Source: Fischerella sp. PCC 9605
GTDB taxonomy: Bacteria; Cyanobacteriota; Cyanobacteriia; Cyanobacteriales; Nostocaceae
Length of the DNA: 64,000 nt
Reading direction: 5' to 3'
Assembly (NCBI RefSeq): GCF_000517105.1
Contig: NZ_KI912148.1
Span: 1,842,200-1,906,199, forward strand
The translations under genes and the position numbers were made by a program. The notes beneath the pieces were generated by a model. That model saw only the letters and a list, made by a program, of their open reading frames with translations, had not been told where the DNA came from and did not search any database. Positions 43,999-53,195 of the stretch are shown here, in pieces. Every line of letters starts with the position of its first letter. Within the stretch, counting starts at the first letter, position 1.

Positions 43999-45099
43999 AT
44001 GCTAGATTTTTCTGACAATCATCTGCTAAATTCTCTGCTCGATATTGTTGACAATATCCAGATAGAGCCTAATTTTTGCATCTGCCATCCTAACTATCAA
44101 CCTTTCGCCTTGCCAGATCGGTTGGCAGAGAGATTTCAGAAAAATTCAGTAGAACTACAGCGTAAGTATTTCACCTTACTGTTGCGAAATTTTATCTACG
44201 GCATCTATTACAATGGCTTGTTACAAAATGTCTTAGCAATAAATGCCAAGCCAGCAAATTGTTTACCCCACAAAAGCATAGAAAATAATTCCATCTTGGA
44301 GATTGATTGGCAATTTTACGAGCAATTGCACGAGAGTAATCACGGTACTGGTTATTTTGATTCTGGTTGGCAGGTGTTGCGACGCGAACCAGATGGCAGT
44401 CTGGCGGTGAGTAAAGGCGGTTTGACGTTGTATATTGAAAGCGATTCTCATCTAGAAGCGATCGTGCAATCTGCCAAGGTTGGTGAGTTACTAAACATTT
44501 GGATGCCGAAAAATCGACTGCAAAATGGTTGCTACGTAGCAGTTGGCAATGTTGCTCAGAAACTGGGAAGCAATCCTGACACTGATTTAGGAGAAGGACG
44601 AATCTACTTGAATTTAACTCCATCAGGAGCGATCGCCATGATGGAAAGCTTGACAATGCAACTAAATGATGCAGTAATCCCCTTCAACTTTCAGGTTCCA
44701 TACAATCCTTCTGCCTACGGACGTTATGACTCGGGAGTGCTTTACTTTCAACGCCACGACTATCCAGCAGTCCGAGAAGTCTTACAAGCCGTATATGCAC
44801 AGCATAAATCCCATTTTCACCCAGAAATTCCTTTATTTACCAAATTTTTGGCATCTGGGTTGAGTTTAGCTGAAGAACCAACCAAAAAATTTGTTTCTCG
44901 GGAAAGTTTTGGCATTAACCGCTGCCAATTAGTCGCTAATGCCTTATTTGAGGCTTGGCAAAAAGGCTACAATTCCACTGAGGAAAGAATGCGAACTATC
45001 TGCCAACATTTTGCTAGTTTCGGAATTGATTTGCAGCGTCCCTACCTCAATCCCAGTTCTAAGGATATCTATTATCCTTTAGGGACTTGCAAAAAATAA
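43999..45099 (+). CDS. HopA1-family protein, possible RiPP phospho-Ser/Thr lyase (LxmY/TvaD-like)
   Basis: This 366-residue protein contains GYFDSGWQVLRREPDGSLAV, KGGLTLYIE, EGRIYLNLTPSGAIAMMESL, VPYNPSAYGRYDSGVLYFQR, and a C-terminal FTKFLASGLSLAEEP with ESFGINRCQLVANAL. These fit the HopA1 family, named for a Pseudomonas type III effector and known in RiPP pathways as the lyase forming dehydroamino acids. ATG 43999 is chosen because GGGGAGG lies about 9 nt upstream; ATG 43981 is also in frame. No secretion signal or type III genes are present, so an effector role is improbable. Confidence 0.82.
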   Translation: MLDFSDNHLLNSLLDIVDNIQIEPNFCICHPNYQPFALPDRLAERFQKNSVELQRKYFTLLLRNFIYGIYYNGLLQNVLAINAKPANCLPHKSIENNSILEIDWQFYEQLHESNHGTGYFDSGWQVLRREPDGSLAVSKGGLTLYIESDSHLEAIVQSAKVGELLNIWMPKNRLQNGCYVAVGNVAQKLGSNPDTDLGEGRIYLNLTPSGAIAMMESLTMQLNDAVIPFNFQVPYNPSAYGRYDSGVLYFQRHDYPAVREVLQAVYAQHKSHFHPEIPLFTKFLASGLSLAEEPTKKFVSRESFGINRCQLVANALFEAWQKGYNSTEERMRTICQHFASFGIDLQRPYLNPSSKDIYYPLGTCKK

Positions 45100-45109
45100 A
45101 TTATTCAGT

Positions 45110-45191
45110 AGCGTCCGTTACGGCGTTAAGCCTAACGCACCGCCTAACAGATAAAACGTGCGTTACGCTGTCGCGTTAACACACCCTACAA
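45110..45191. repeat. dispersed GTGCGTTACG/TAACGCACC repeat, copy 2
   Basis: GCGTCCGTTACGGCGTTAAG and CCTAACGCACCGCC form an imperfect palindrome, followed by GTGCGTTACGCTGTCGCGTT and AACACACCCTACAA. Related to the copy at 36853-36932. It follows the HopA1-family gene. Confidence 0.6.
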
Positions 45192-45327
45192 CCATTGGTT
45201 GGATATTTTTTTTATTGGAAGTCCTTAATCTAATTTTACTGAAGCCCCAGTGCTATTAAACATAAAAAATACGAATACAAACCATTTCATCTCAACCTCC
45301 GTCGGAGGCTCCTTGAACACTTTTGAT

Positions 45328-46209
45328 TTAATCCACGGTTTGCGATCTGACATTGCCTAACCACCATGCCAGTAATACACCAAAGCCTAATATATTTACT
45401 ACTAACAATACTAGGTTTCCAAGTACTGGAATCAAACCAATTAAACCCAAGATGAGCATGCCAATCAGAAATTGTTGCATGGGCGATCGCTCTCGAGTTG
45501 TCAATATCCTTTGCCCAAGCCAAAGAGCTACTCCAAGAGTACCCACTAGAACTGTAATCATAACTGCTAAAGCAACTAAGGGTAATAAGGGAATTCCAAT
45601 TAAGCTTATTGCCAGCACAATGATTACTACAATGACAGCAAATAAACCACCTAAACCCCACAATCCACTTTGAATGGGATAATGGCTGACAGTCGCTGCC
45701 AAGTTTAATAGGAAATTTGGTCGCCAAAGTATGATTAAAACACCAATAATAGTGCTAATTAGTACGTTCAGAAGATGAAAGGCGGTATTGAAGAGATAGC
45801 GAGAAATAAAACCTCCCCTCCTTCTAAAACCATACATTCCCCACCTACCATTCTCTAGGGCTGTACCTGAGGCACCATCAATAATAGCTCCTTCTTCTGT
45901 GATAATTTTTCCTCCCACTGCATAGACATCACCATCAACACGGGCACCCTTTTCTAAAATTACATCTCCATCAATAGCAATTGCACTCTCGGTTACTCGT
46001 GCTCCTTGCTGAATCCTTACCGTTCCCCCAATCGCTATGGCACTTTCCACAGACTGGTTAGGCGCAACTGTCACATCATTCCCAAACTGGATAATATTAG
46101 TGTTGTTGATATTAATGTCGGCTTGGGCTAAAGCTGTTACTGAGAAAAAAATCGCGCTCAGGGCTAATACCAATAGCAAAATAAATTTTTTGAGAGTACT
46201 TCGTTTCAC
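45328..46209 (-). CDS. polymer-forming (bactofilin-like) domain membrane protein
   Basis: This 293-residue protein has a signal peptide or anchor (LLLVLALSAIFFSVTALAQA). A stretch of repeating beta-helix-like turns follows (VESAIAIGGTVRIQQGARV, ESAIAIDGDVILEKGARVDG, DVYAVGGKIITEEGAII), reminiscent of bactofilins. The last ~150 residues form four or more transmembrane helices. The start is GTG 46209 with AGGGG at good spacing. A bactofilin-like domain exported ahead of a membrane domain is found in several uncharacterised cyanobacterial proteins. The function is unknown. Confidence 0.68.
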   Translation of the reverse strand: MKRSTLKKFILLLVLALSAIFFSVTALAQADININNTNIIQFGNDVTVAPNQSVESAIAIGGTVRIQQGARVTESAIAIDGDVILEKGARVDGDVYAVGGKIITEEGAIIDGASGTALENGRWGMYGFRRRGGFISRYLFNTAFHLLNVLISTIIGVLIILWRPNFLLNLAATVSHYPIQSGLWGLGGLFAVIVVIIVLAISLIGIPLLPLVALAVMITVLVGTLGVALWLGQRILTTRERSPMQQFLIGMLILGLIGLIPVLGNLVLLVVNILGFGVLLAWWLGNVRSQTVD

Positions 46210-46481
46210 TCACTTTTCCCCTGATTAAAAATAGAAATCATCCCTAATACCCTCTTTATTAGCGTTTACATTCAGAAATTTAATCTATCAATAGTTGAAA
46301 TAAGATCTTGAGTCTGATTAGCTGTCTTCAATGCGACGGAATGTAACAAGTCCGACTTCAGCAACTTAGTATGATTCACCCTTGGAAGCTTTCCCTCTCC
46401 CATTCTATTTTGTAAAATTAGTTCTAAGAGTAGGCTAAGTGCCTGCTTTAGCTTTGTCTACCATTTTTGGTATTGCTGCCA

Positions 46482-46928
46482 ATGGCTTTCAATTACAATC
46501 GCACCGTTCGTTTTCAAGATACTGATGCCGCTGGGGTAGTATACTTTGCCAATGTTTTGGCAATTTGTCATGAAGCTTATGAAGAATCTTTAGGAGCTTC
46601 AGGTGTTAATCTTAAGGAATTTTTTAGTAATCCATCTGTAGCTTTTCCAATTGTTCATGCTAGTGTGGATTTTTTTCGCCCAATGTTTTGTGGTGACAAG
46701 TTAATCGTTAGATTAATGCCACAAAAAGTTGGTGTGGAAAAGTTTGAAATCAATTACGAAATTGTTGTTGCAGATATGGTGGTTGCTAAGGCAATCACTA
46801 GACATGTTTGTATTGATGCCAACAGCAGACATAAAAGAGATTTACCTGAGCAGATCCTTGAATGGTTGGAGGCGAATCGTAAAGATGCAGAAAACATGGA
46901 AAGAAGAAAATCAAGAGAGGTGATTTAA
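46482..46928 (+). CDS. menI: 1,4-dihydroxy-2-naphthoyl-CoA hydrolase (hot-dog thioesterase)
   Basis: This 148-residue hot-dog-fold thioesterase has the catalytic motif [26 protein letters not shown] (Asp in DTDAAG, Glu downstream). It is similar to Synechocystis Slr0204, which releases DHNA from CoA in phylloquinone synthesis. ATG 46482 is chosen over the in-frame TTG 46467. It is convergent with menE (30 bp between the stops), inside a cluster of phylloquinone genes, which supports this specificity over a generic 4-hydroxybenzoyl-CoA thioesterase. Confidence 0.9.
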   Translation: MAFNYNRTVRFQDTDAAGVVYFANVLAICHEAYEESLGASGVNLKEFFSNPSVAFPIVHASVDFFRPMFCGDKLIVRLMPQKVGVEKFEINYEIVVADMVVAKAITRHVCIDANSRHKRDLPEQILEWLEANRKDAENMERRKSREVI

Positions 46929-46958
46929 GTAGAAGGCAGAAGGAAATAATTGTAAAAT

Positions 46959-48512
46959 TTATTTTTCGGAGATTTGTAGTAACTCTGCGGCTATTTGCTG
47001 TAGTTGTTGGCGGTTGATTTTGCCTTGGGAGTTGCGGGGCAAACTTTGGGCAGGAATCCAATATTTAGGAAGTTTAAATTTGCTGAGTTTATCTTGAAGT
47101 GAGTTTTGGATTTCTACCGCAGAGATATTTGAGTGTTTGGGAATATAAATAGCTGTTATCGCTTGTCCCCAGTACTGATGTGATACACCTACTACACAAA
47201 CATCAATTACCATTGCAGTTGCTCTGATTGCTGATTCTATTTCGGCAGGAAAGACGTTTTCTCCTCCTGTAATGATTTTGTCACTTTTACGTCCAACTAT
47301 ATTTAAATAACCTTCTTGATCTAAAACGCCTAAATCATCTGTATTGAAACTTAGGAATGGGGAAGATAAATTATGATTATAGTTGCTAGATCCCCTCTCT
47401 CCCAAGGTAATCTTTAAAGGATAATAACCAAGAGCTAAAGATTCAGTTTGAATAGTAATATTTCCGATTTGATGAGTATTTAAAACTTCACCTTGATCGT
47501 TGCAAATTATAACCTTGGCATGAGGCAGAATTTGACCGCAGTTAACTTTACCATTGAGAAAATCATCGGGTTTAAGTGTGGCAATTTGGGAAGCGGTTTC
47601 TGTCATGCCATAGGTGAGAGCTAAGTTGATTTGGTAGTATCTTGCTTTCTCTAAAAGTTCATCCCAAGCTGGCGCACCTCCCAAAAGGACAGTCTGAAAT
47701 TGCGATAGCCACGCCGTTAAATCAGAATTTTGGAGGAGATGCTGTAACTGAGTTGGTACTAAAGATATGAAAAATTCTGATGCTTCAATATCAGGTAATT
47801 GACCAGATTTTAATTCTTTAAAGGGTAAAATAGTCAATGTGCCACCAGTAGTGAAGCAGCGCACAAACTGCATTAAACCGCTAACATGATATAAAGGTAA
47901 TACGCACACTGAATTGACTTTTTGCAATTGAAAATATTCTGTAAATCCCCGTACTGATGCTGTTAGAGTTTCCCAAGTGTGGACAGCAAATTTAATTTTT
48001 CCTGATGAACCACCTGTGGGAATCATTATGTGTGGAGAGTGGGGGAGTGGAAAAGTGGGAGAGTGGGAGAGTGGAAGAGTGGGAGAGTTGGAGAGAAAAG
48101 AATTCTTCTTTCTCTCCATCCCTCTATCCCCCCATCTTTTTTCTCCCCATCCCCCCATCCCCCCATCTTCCCCTCCTTTTTCCCCCCATCTCCCCATCTC
48201 CCTCTCTCCCTCTCCTCTTTCCTCCATTCCCCAAATAATATCTGGCTGTACTAAATCAAAGACTTGTTGCCATTCCTGCTTTACCCAGTTAGGATTACAA
48301 AGGAAAATTGGACAATTAGCTGCACAAGCGGCTATAAACCCTGCTAAAAATCGCAGTGGTTCGCGTTCAGCTAAGATAATTTTTGGTGGTGTTTGCCAGT
48401 GCGAAAACTGCGTTAATTCTAAATAAAATTGTTCGGCTAATTGTGGAAGTTCATGGCTGCGATCGCAAATCAACCAGTCATTGCTAATAAAATTTTCTAA
48501 AATTTTTACCAT
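46959..48512 (-). CDS. menE: o-succinylbenzoate-CoA ligase with in-frame repeat insertion
   Basis: This 517-residue adenylate-forming (ANL) enzyme activates o-succinylbenzoate to its CoA thioester for phylloquinone synthesis. Motifs include [19 protein letters not shown] (phosphate loop), [46 protein letters not shown], and the C-terminal lysine in [13 protein letters not shown]. About 64 residues (97-160) between DIIWGM and the phosphate loop are low complexity: Gly/Glu-rich, then [20 protein letters not shown]. They come from a repeat element. Other family members lack this segment. The gene overlaps menC by 7 bp. Confidence 0.93.
   Translation of the reverse strand: MVKILENFISNDWLICDRSHELPQLAEQFYLELTQFSHWQTPPKIILAEREPLRFLAGFIAACAANCPIFLCNPNWVKQEWQQVFDLVQPDIIWGMEERGEGEREMGRWGEKGGEDGGMGGWGEKRWGDRGMERKKNSFLSNSPTLPLSHSPTFPLPHSPHIMIPTGGSSGKIKFAVHTWETLTASVRGFTEYFQLQKVNSVCVLPLYHVSGLMQFVRCFTTGGTLTILPFKELKSGQLPDIEASEFFISLVPTQLQHLLQNSDLTAWLSQFQTVLLGGAPAWDELLEKARYYQINLALTYGMTETASQIATLKPDDFLNGKVNCGQILPHAKVIICNDQGEVLNTHQIGNITIQTESLALGYYPLKITLGERGSSNYNHNLSSPFLSFNTDDLGVLDQEGYLNIVGRKSDKIITGGENVFPAEIESAIRATAMVIDVCVVGVSHQYWGQAITAIYIPKHSNISAVEIQNSLQDKLSKFKLPKYWIPAQSLPRNSQGKINRQQLQQIAAELLQISEK
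48033..48224. repeat. palindromic element inserted in frame in menE
   Basis: GTGGGAGAGTGGGAGAGTGG-type units lead to the core GAGAGAAAAGAATTCTTCTTT (48091-48111). A C-rich half with CCCCCATC units follows (48121-48210). The halves are broadly complementary. The 21-bp core is identical to that in the HI0933-type gene at 19135-19155, and both are read on the minus strand as KKNSFLS. Confidence 0.87.
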
Positions 48513-49546
48513 AAATTTTCCTGCCCAATAGCCTCATCTTCAGTAAACCAGTGATTGACACCAAAACCTACAGCCCTGTTGTGTCGCGATAATTCCGCTG
48601 CAAGTTGGAGTGCGGCTTTTCTACCAATGGCAGTTTCAAATACGGATGAAAACACAGCATCAATTTCATGCTGTTGACAAAACTGACGCAGGCGGGATGG
48701 GAAACCGATTATTCCTGGTTTAATGACAAAAATTCCTCGCCAACCTTGTTGATAACAGCACTTTAGTTGCTGGAGTGTAGCAACAGACTCATCTAAAGCG
48801 ATCGCTGTTTGATAGCAACGACTCAATGCCAAAATCGCCGAAAATTGATCTACAGGCAAGGGTTGTTCGATAAATTCAATTTCCACGGGCAATTCATCAT
48901 TACCATTAAGGCGATCGCAAGTTTCCAGCCATAAATTAGCTTCCTCTTCGCTGAGTCCGCCGTTAGCATCTAATCGCAGTTTTGCAGAGGCTGGTAAGCT
49001 TTGAATCAGCAATTTCAAGATTTCCAACTCAACAGGTGTAGGGTAAACACCTATTTTCCATTTCAAAGTAGAATATCCCTGCTGCCACAGCGTCTCCCAC
49101 GCCTGTAGTGCTGCTTCTCCTGCGGGTAGTAAACCGCTGTATGAAATTTGGGCATCGGGCAAAGGACATCGGTAAGAAAACCAATTTTCAATTCCCAATC
49201 CCCAATCCCCAATCCCCAATCCCCAATCCCCAATCCCCAATCCCCAATCCCCCACTTCCTGAAGCGCTGACTCAAAACCAAACTGACACGCGGGTAACTC
49301 ATCGGGGATGGAAAAAATAGTCTCCTCTGTAATTTCCCCTGGTAGTTGACGACAAAAATCTAAGGCTTGTGCTAGGGTTTCTGAACCAAACCAACCGATC
49401 GGGGCGATTTCTCCCCAACCGACTTGATCGGTCTTATCTGTGAGGCGAGTAATGATACCTTCACGGGTATCCCAAATGCCGTGACTGGTAGCAACTGCAC
49501 GCACAAACTTCCGTTGATAAGGACGAAATTCAAATCTGTAATTCAC
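48506..49546 (-). CDS. menC: o-succinylbenzoate synthase with translated heptamer repeat
   Basis: This 346-residue enolase-superfamily enzyme dehydrates SHCHC to o-succinylbenzoate. Landmarks: STLKWKIGV with the catalytic Lys, [18 protein letters not shown] with a metal Asp, EFIEQPL with a metal Glu, [13 protein letters not shown], and VIKPGIIG with the second Lys. The start is GTG 49546. Residues about 98-123 are GDWGLGI repeats, a translated 7-bp tandem repeat not expected in the family, placed between the capping domain and the barrel. The frame is intact. Confidence 0.92.
   Translation of the reverse strand: MNYRFEFRPYQRKFVRAVATSHGIWDTREGIITRLTDKTDQVGWGEIAPIGWFGSETLAQALDFCRQLPGEITEETIFSIPDELPACQFGFESALQEVGDWGLGIGDWGLGIGDWGLGIENWFSYRCPLPDAQISYSGLLPAGEAALQAWETLWQQGYSTLKWKIGVYPTPVELEILKLLIQSLPASAKLRLDANGGLSEEEANLWLETCDRLNGNDELPVEIEFIEQPLPVDQFSAILALSRCYQTAIALDESVATLQQLKCCYQQGWRGIFVIKPGIIGFPSRLRQFCQQHEIDAVFSSVFETAIGRKAALQLAAELSRHNRAVGFGVNHWFTEDEAIGQENLW
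49184..49255. repeat. STRR tract (TCCCCAA)n inside menC
   Basis: About eight to nine copies of the heptamer CCCCAAT run from 49190 to 49252. Three heptamers make 21 bp, giving the seven-residue period GDWGLGI without disturbing the frame. The same heptamer (GGGGATT) occurs at 41722-41747. Confidence 0.92.
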
Positions 49547-49652
49547 TACCTCAACTTCAAATCAATTCGTCAGGGTTTGTTATTCGTTGTTTGTTGTTGG
49601 TTGTTTGTTGCTTGGAACAACCAACTACCAACCACCAACCACCAACAAAAAC

Positions 49653-50561
49653 TTAAAGCATAAATCCCGCACCCAAAAGCAAACAACACCAGAAATGCAC
49701 GGCGACAGCGATGAATTTGCAGTTACTGACTTTTTCTGGGTTGTCATGATTTTGCTGGACGTGGGTGCATAATTTGATGGCAAAAGGTAAACTCACCCAA
49801 CTCAGTAATGTCCACACGGGAAAAATTCCCCAAACTACGCACAAAAAGTTAAGGGCGTAAATGCTACCAGTAAACCAATGTAAAAATTGTGCGCCTTTTT
49901 GCGTTCCCAACCGAACAATAGGCGATCGCTTTCCTGCTGCTAAGTCATCTTTAACTTGGTGAAAGTGCGAACAATATAAAATTAAAGTTGTAGCAATTCC
50001 GACAATCACCGAAGCTGTTAAACTTAGCATTGACCAACTTTGAGTTTGGCTGTAGTAAGCTGCCGAGACTGCTAGCGGGCCAAAGGCAAAAAAGCAAAGA
50101 ATTTCTCCTAAACCCTGGTATCCTAAACGAAAGGGAGGCCCTTGGTAAGCATAACCTAAAGCACAGCAGACAAGAATTAACCCGATTACAGTTAAGTCAC
50201 GTTGCCACCAAGCGATCGCTAATATCCCCAGCAATCCTAAACATAAAAATATATTTCCTAACCAAAATATTAATAACTTGTTACCAGTCAAATTCACCAG
50301 AGAATGATATTTATTCCGATCAATTCCTGTCTCAGAATCAAAAACATCATTACTAATATTTTCCCAAGCCAAAATAAAAATTGCAGCGACTAAAAAAGTA
50401 AAAAAATTTGCTCCATTTAAACTCTTATTTTCCGCAAAAGCTACAGCCGTTCCTACCCAAATGGGCATAATTGCAACGCTGTACATTGGCGGTTTTATCG
50501 CCGCCATCCATAACTTAGTTTTGGGATTATTTTTGGGATATGAAATCAGCTTTGTAGTCAT
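49653..50561 (-). CDS. menA: 1,4-dihydroxy-2-naphthoate phytyltransferase
   Basis: This 302-residue UbiA-superfamily prenyltransferase has about eight membrane helices. The first Asp-rich motif is ENISNDVFDSETGIDRNK. The second acidic motif lies in HFHQVKDDLAAGKRSPIVRLG. In cyanobacteria MenA attaches the phytyl chain to DHNA for phylloquinone, the A1 cofactor of photosystem I. It lies 107 bp upstream of menC on the same strand, so menA-menC-menE are probably co-transcribed. Confidence 0.93.
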   Translation of the reverse strand: MTTKLISYPKNNPKTKLWMAAIKPPMYSVAIMPIWVGTAVAFAENKSLNGANFFTFLVAAIFILAWENISNDVFDSETGIDRNKYHSLVNLTGNKLLIFWLGNIFLCLGLLGILAIAWWQRDLTVIGLILVCCALGYAYQGPPFRLGYQGLGEILCFFAFGPLAVSAAYYSQTQSWSMLSLTASVIVGIATTLILYCSHFHQVKDDLAAGKRSPIVRLGTQKGAQFLHWFTGSIYALNFLCVVWGIFPVWTLLSWVSLPFAIKLCTHVQQNHDNPEKVSNCKFIAVAVHFWCCLLLGAGFML

Positions 50562-50866
50562 TAGTCACAATCAATTAAATTGCCAGCACCTTTCTTATGC
50601 CCAAAATTTATGGTTTCGATACAAACCATATGCAGGTAGCACCCTACAAGAAAGCCATTTTTCTACGTTTGAGATTTAATCTCATGCCATGAGCTGCTGT
50701 TTGCAACCCGAATTAGGCAATGCCATATAGGGTATTGCGAAACCAGCATCTAGCAGAGCCAACACGCTGGTGAAATAGCGACTGTTTATGTTACCTGTAG
50801 AAATACGACCATGATTTATCACTCTTTAGGAAGATAAGTTCAAAAAAATTTACTATTTTTAGATCC
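50562..50866. other. divergent menA/menF intergenic region with hairpins
   Basis: GCAATGCC...GGGTATTGC (about 50716-50737) and ACCAGC...GCTGGT (about 50742-50771) are two successive hairpins in the possible menF leader. They do not match an RNA family I recognise. Promoters for both genes should lie here. Confidence 0.45.
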
Positions 50867-52282
50867 ATGACAGTTTCACAATGTCCTGCTGACTTTTTTG
50901 TATATAATAAGGAACTATACCAATTTCTTGTTGCTGCTCAGCGAAAGAGTATAAAAAATAATTCCGCGCAAATAGCCAGTATTTCCCTAGAAATTAACTT
51001 GGTTGATCCGCTCGTAGTAATGGACAAGCTGGCACAGCCAAATCAACTTAATTTTTATTGGGAAAACAAAGGCAAAAAAGAAGCTATTGCTGCAATTGAT
51101 GCTGTAGCAAAACTGCAAATCGAGGGGAAAGAGCGATTTAGCAAATCAGAAAAATTTATAAAATATTGTTTAAAAAATATAATAAATTTTAGCAGTACAG
51201 AAGAAGTTTTTTCGAGACCACTATTTTTTTGTAGTTTCAGTTTTTTTGAGAGAAATTACCAAGAAGATTATCCTTTCCCAGCAAGTACAGTTTTTGTGCC
51301 TCGTTGGCAAATAGCTGTCAAAGATAAACGCTGTATATTAGTTGCCAACACAATTATTCATGCTGATGTAAATATTGAAGAATTTTTGTATATTCTATGG
51401 AGAAAAATTGAAATCATCCATTCTTTAGAATATCACTCTCCCCATCGAGATTGTCGAGAGCCAAAATTCAGCAAAAAATCCGTTGCTAATCCCGAAAAAT
51501 TCAAACTTTCGGTATTTTCAGCTTTAGAAACAATTAAATCCAGGCATGTAAGTAAAATAGTGCTAGCAGATGCACTAGATGTGATATCCAATACTCCTTT
51601 TAATTTGTTTAATTCCTTACACAACCTGCGGCAACTACATCCGAATTGTTATATTTTTTCTACAAGTAACGGCAAGGGGCAAAACTTTATTGGTGCTAGT
51701 CCAGAACGTCTAATTAGCATTCACAAGCAACAATTAATTACTGATGCATTAGCAGGAAGCGCACCACGAGGAAAAACACCTGCTGAAGATGCTGCCAATG
51801 CCGATCGCCTACTCAATAGTGACAAAGAAAGACATGAGCATTCACTCGTGATTGATTTTATCACTCAACGTCTATCGCAACTAGGTTTATTACCGCAGCT
51901 TTTACCACCCCGGTTACGGCAATTATCCAATATCCAGCATTTATGGACACCAATTAGCGCCCTAGTTCCCGATCGCGTCCATCCATTAAAAATAGTTTCG
52001 CAATTACATCCCACACCAGCAGTAGCTGGTGCAGCACCAGATATTGCCTGTGCCGAAATTCGCCGTTACGAAAGCTTTGAGAGAGGGTTGTATGCTGCAC
52101 CGTTGGGATGGGTAGACGCAGATGGCAATTGTGAATTTATTGTCGGGATTCGTTCTGCACTCATAGATGGCGATCGCGCTAGACTTTACGCTGGTGCGGG
52201 TATTGTTGCAGGTTCCGATCCTGAAAAAGAACTGGCCGAGATTCAACTTAAACTTCAGGCATTGCTGAAAGCATTAGTTTAA
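50867..52282 (+). CDS. menF: isochorismate synthase
   Basis: This 471-residue chorismate-utilising enzyme converts chorismate to isochorismate, the first committed step of phylloquinone synthesis. The conserved C-terminal half shows FIGASPERLISI, DALAGSAPRGKT, SDKERHEHSLVIDFI, LHPTPAVAGAAP, and ERGLYAAPLGWVDADGNCEF with LYAGAGIVAGSDPEKE. The N-terminal half is variable, as usual. It is divergent from menA. menD, menB and menH are not in the window. Confidence 0.93.
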   Translation: MTVSQCPADFFVYNKELYQFLVAAQRKSIKNNSAQIASISLEINLVDPLVVMDKLAQPNQLNFYWENKGKKEAIAAIDAVAKLQIEGKERFSKSEKFIKYCLKNIINFSSTEEVFSRPLFFCSFSFFERNYQEDYPFPASTVFVPRWQIAVKDKRCILVANTIIHADVNIEEFLYILWRKIEIIHSLEYHSPHRDCREPKFSKKSVANPEKFKLSVFSALETIKSRHVSKIVLADALDVISNTPFNLFNSLHNLRQLHPNCYIFSTSNGKGQNFIGASPERLISIHKQQLITDALAGSAPRGKTPAEDAANADRLLNSDKERHEHSLVIDFITQRLSQLGLLPQLLPPRLRQLSNIQHLWTPISALVPDRVHPLKIVSQLHPTPAVAGAAPDIACAEIRRYESFERGLYAAPLGWVDADGNCEFIVGIRSALIDGDRARLYAGAGIVAGSDPEKELAEIQLKLQALLKALV

Positions 52283-52457
52283 AGAAGGCAGAGGGAAGAA
52301 GTAGATGCTTATTTTGTGAGAGTATATGATACACTTCTTAACTTTGACAATGATTTTTGTAGTAAAATTTATCATAAGTATTTTTTCTTTCTCTGCTAGC
52401 TAAAAATTGCCAAACTGGCAACCAAGCTTACTTTTATTAATTTATTATCTCGGGTAT

Positions 52458-52617
52458 TATAATTATGAAGCTTAACCAGCGGTGCTAAAACTACTACCAA
52501 TTAATTACTCGCTTCCACACATTCATATGTAATAGTGAGGAGGCAGTTCAATGTCAAATCGATTAGCTGAGATGTTTTTGAGTTTCTAGATGCATTCCTT
52601 CGTTAATGAAGGAATGC
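52458..52617 (+). other. candidate short transcript: TATAAT, 12-codon ORF with strong SD, hairpin
   Basis: A consensus TATAAT (52458-52463) is followed by GTGAGGAGG (52535-52543) and ATG 52551, which opens a 12-codon frame, MSNRLAEMFLSF. Its TAG at 52587-52589 is followed immediately by a perfect 10-bp hairpin, GCATTCCTTC/GAAGGAATGC (52592-52617). This looks like a complete mini-gene or a leader peptide with a terminator. It lies between menF and the convergent CTDH gene. The rest of 52283-52688 is AT-rich. Confidence 0.4.
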
Positions 52618-52688
52618 TATCTGATTTTGTAGCTTATCTTCTCACATACCAAAAAACATTTGGAAGTCGGGTATCTGTGTCTTGCTAA

Positions 52689-53117
52689 CTAATCCCTTCG
52701 CATATTCAGTAACTCTTGGGGAGAAGCCAAAAGTTTAATTTTGACGTAAAGAATTTGCTGTTGTTGGTTGAGGATAAATTGCCACAAAACATTGACACCG
52801 CACCAAGAAGTTTGTGCTTTGCCTGTAACCTGAAATTGGACTGTACCCTCCTCTAAATTCTCGGAGACTCCTTGGCGAGGGTATGCTTTAATATCTGGAG
52901 CTTCTTGTTTTAAATAACTAGCGATCGCATCTTTTCCAACAATTCCAGATTCAAATGGCGGATGCATGATGCCGTCGTCTGCAAATAAGCTAGCAGTATC
53001 ATCAAATTCTCCTGCATTTAAGGTTTGAAAGTAACGCAGGATGGTTGGTTCTGCAATTCCCTCTATTGTGAATTGCTCTGGAACTGTAACAGATTGCGAT
53101 AGCTGTGATGAAAGCAT
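52689..53117 (-). CDS. OCP C-terminal domain homolog (CTDH)
   Basis: This 142-residue NTF2-like protein corresponds to the C-terminal domain of orange carotenoid protein. It contains YFQTLNAGEFDDTASLFADDG, MHPPFESGIVGKDAIASYL, GKAQTSWCGVNVLWQFILN and the C-terminal VKIKLLASPQELLNMRR. C106 (SWCGVN) corresponds to the cysteine that forms disulfide dimers in the Anabaena CTDH. CTDHs take carotenoid from membranes and deliver it to HCPs. It lies downstream of an HCP gene on the same strand, the arrangement known in Anabaena (HCP4-CTDH). Confidence 0.92.
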   Translation of the reverse strand: MLSSQLSQSVTVPEQFTIEGIAEPTILRYFQTLNAGEFDDTASLFADDGIMHPPFESGIVGKDAIASYLKQEAPDIKAYPRQGVSENLEEGTVQFQVTGKAQTSWCGVNVLWQFILNQQQQILYVKIKLLASPQELLNMRRD

Positions 53118-53195
53118 AAACTCAACTCCAGATTATTTTCCATACAATTTACACACAACAGCAAATTCAAACCTGTTGCTGGAGATGTATTTTTT

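Noticed and set aside
48033-48224. Intein or group II intron in menE
   Set aside because: The segment is too short and low in complexity, has no splicing motifs and leaves the frame open.
47977-48426. Plus-strand frames rich in Pro/Ser/Phe opposite menE
   Set aside because: They are the opposite strand of the palindromic insertion and menE; no separate gene is supported.
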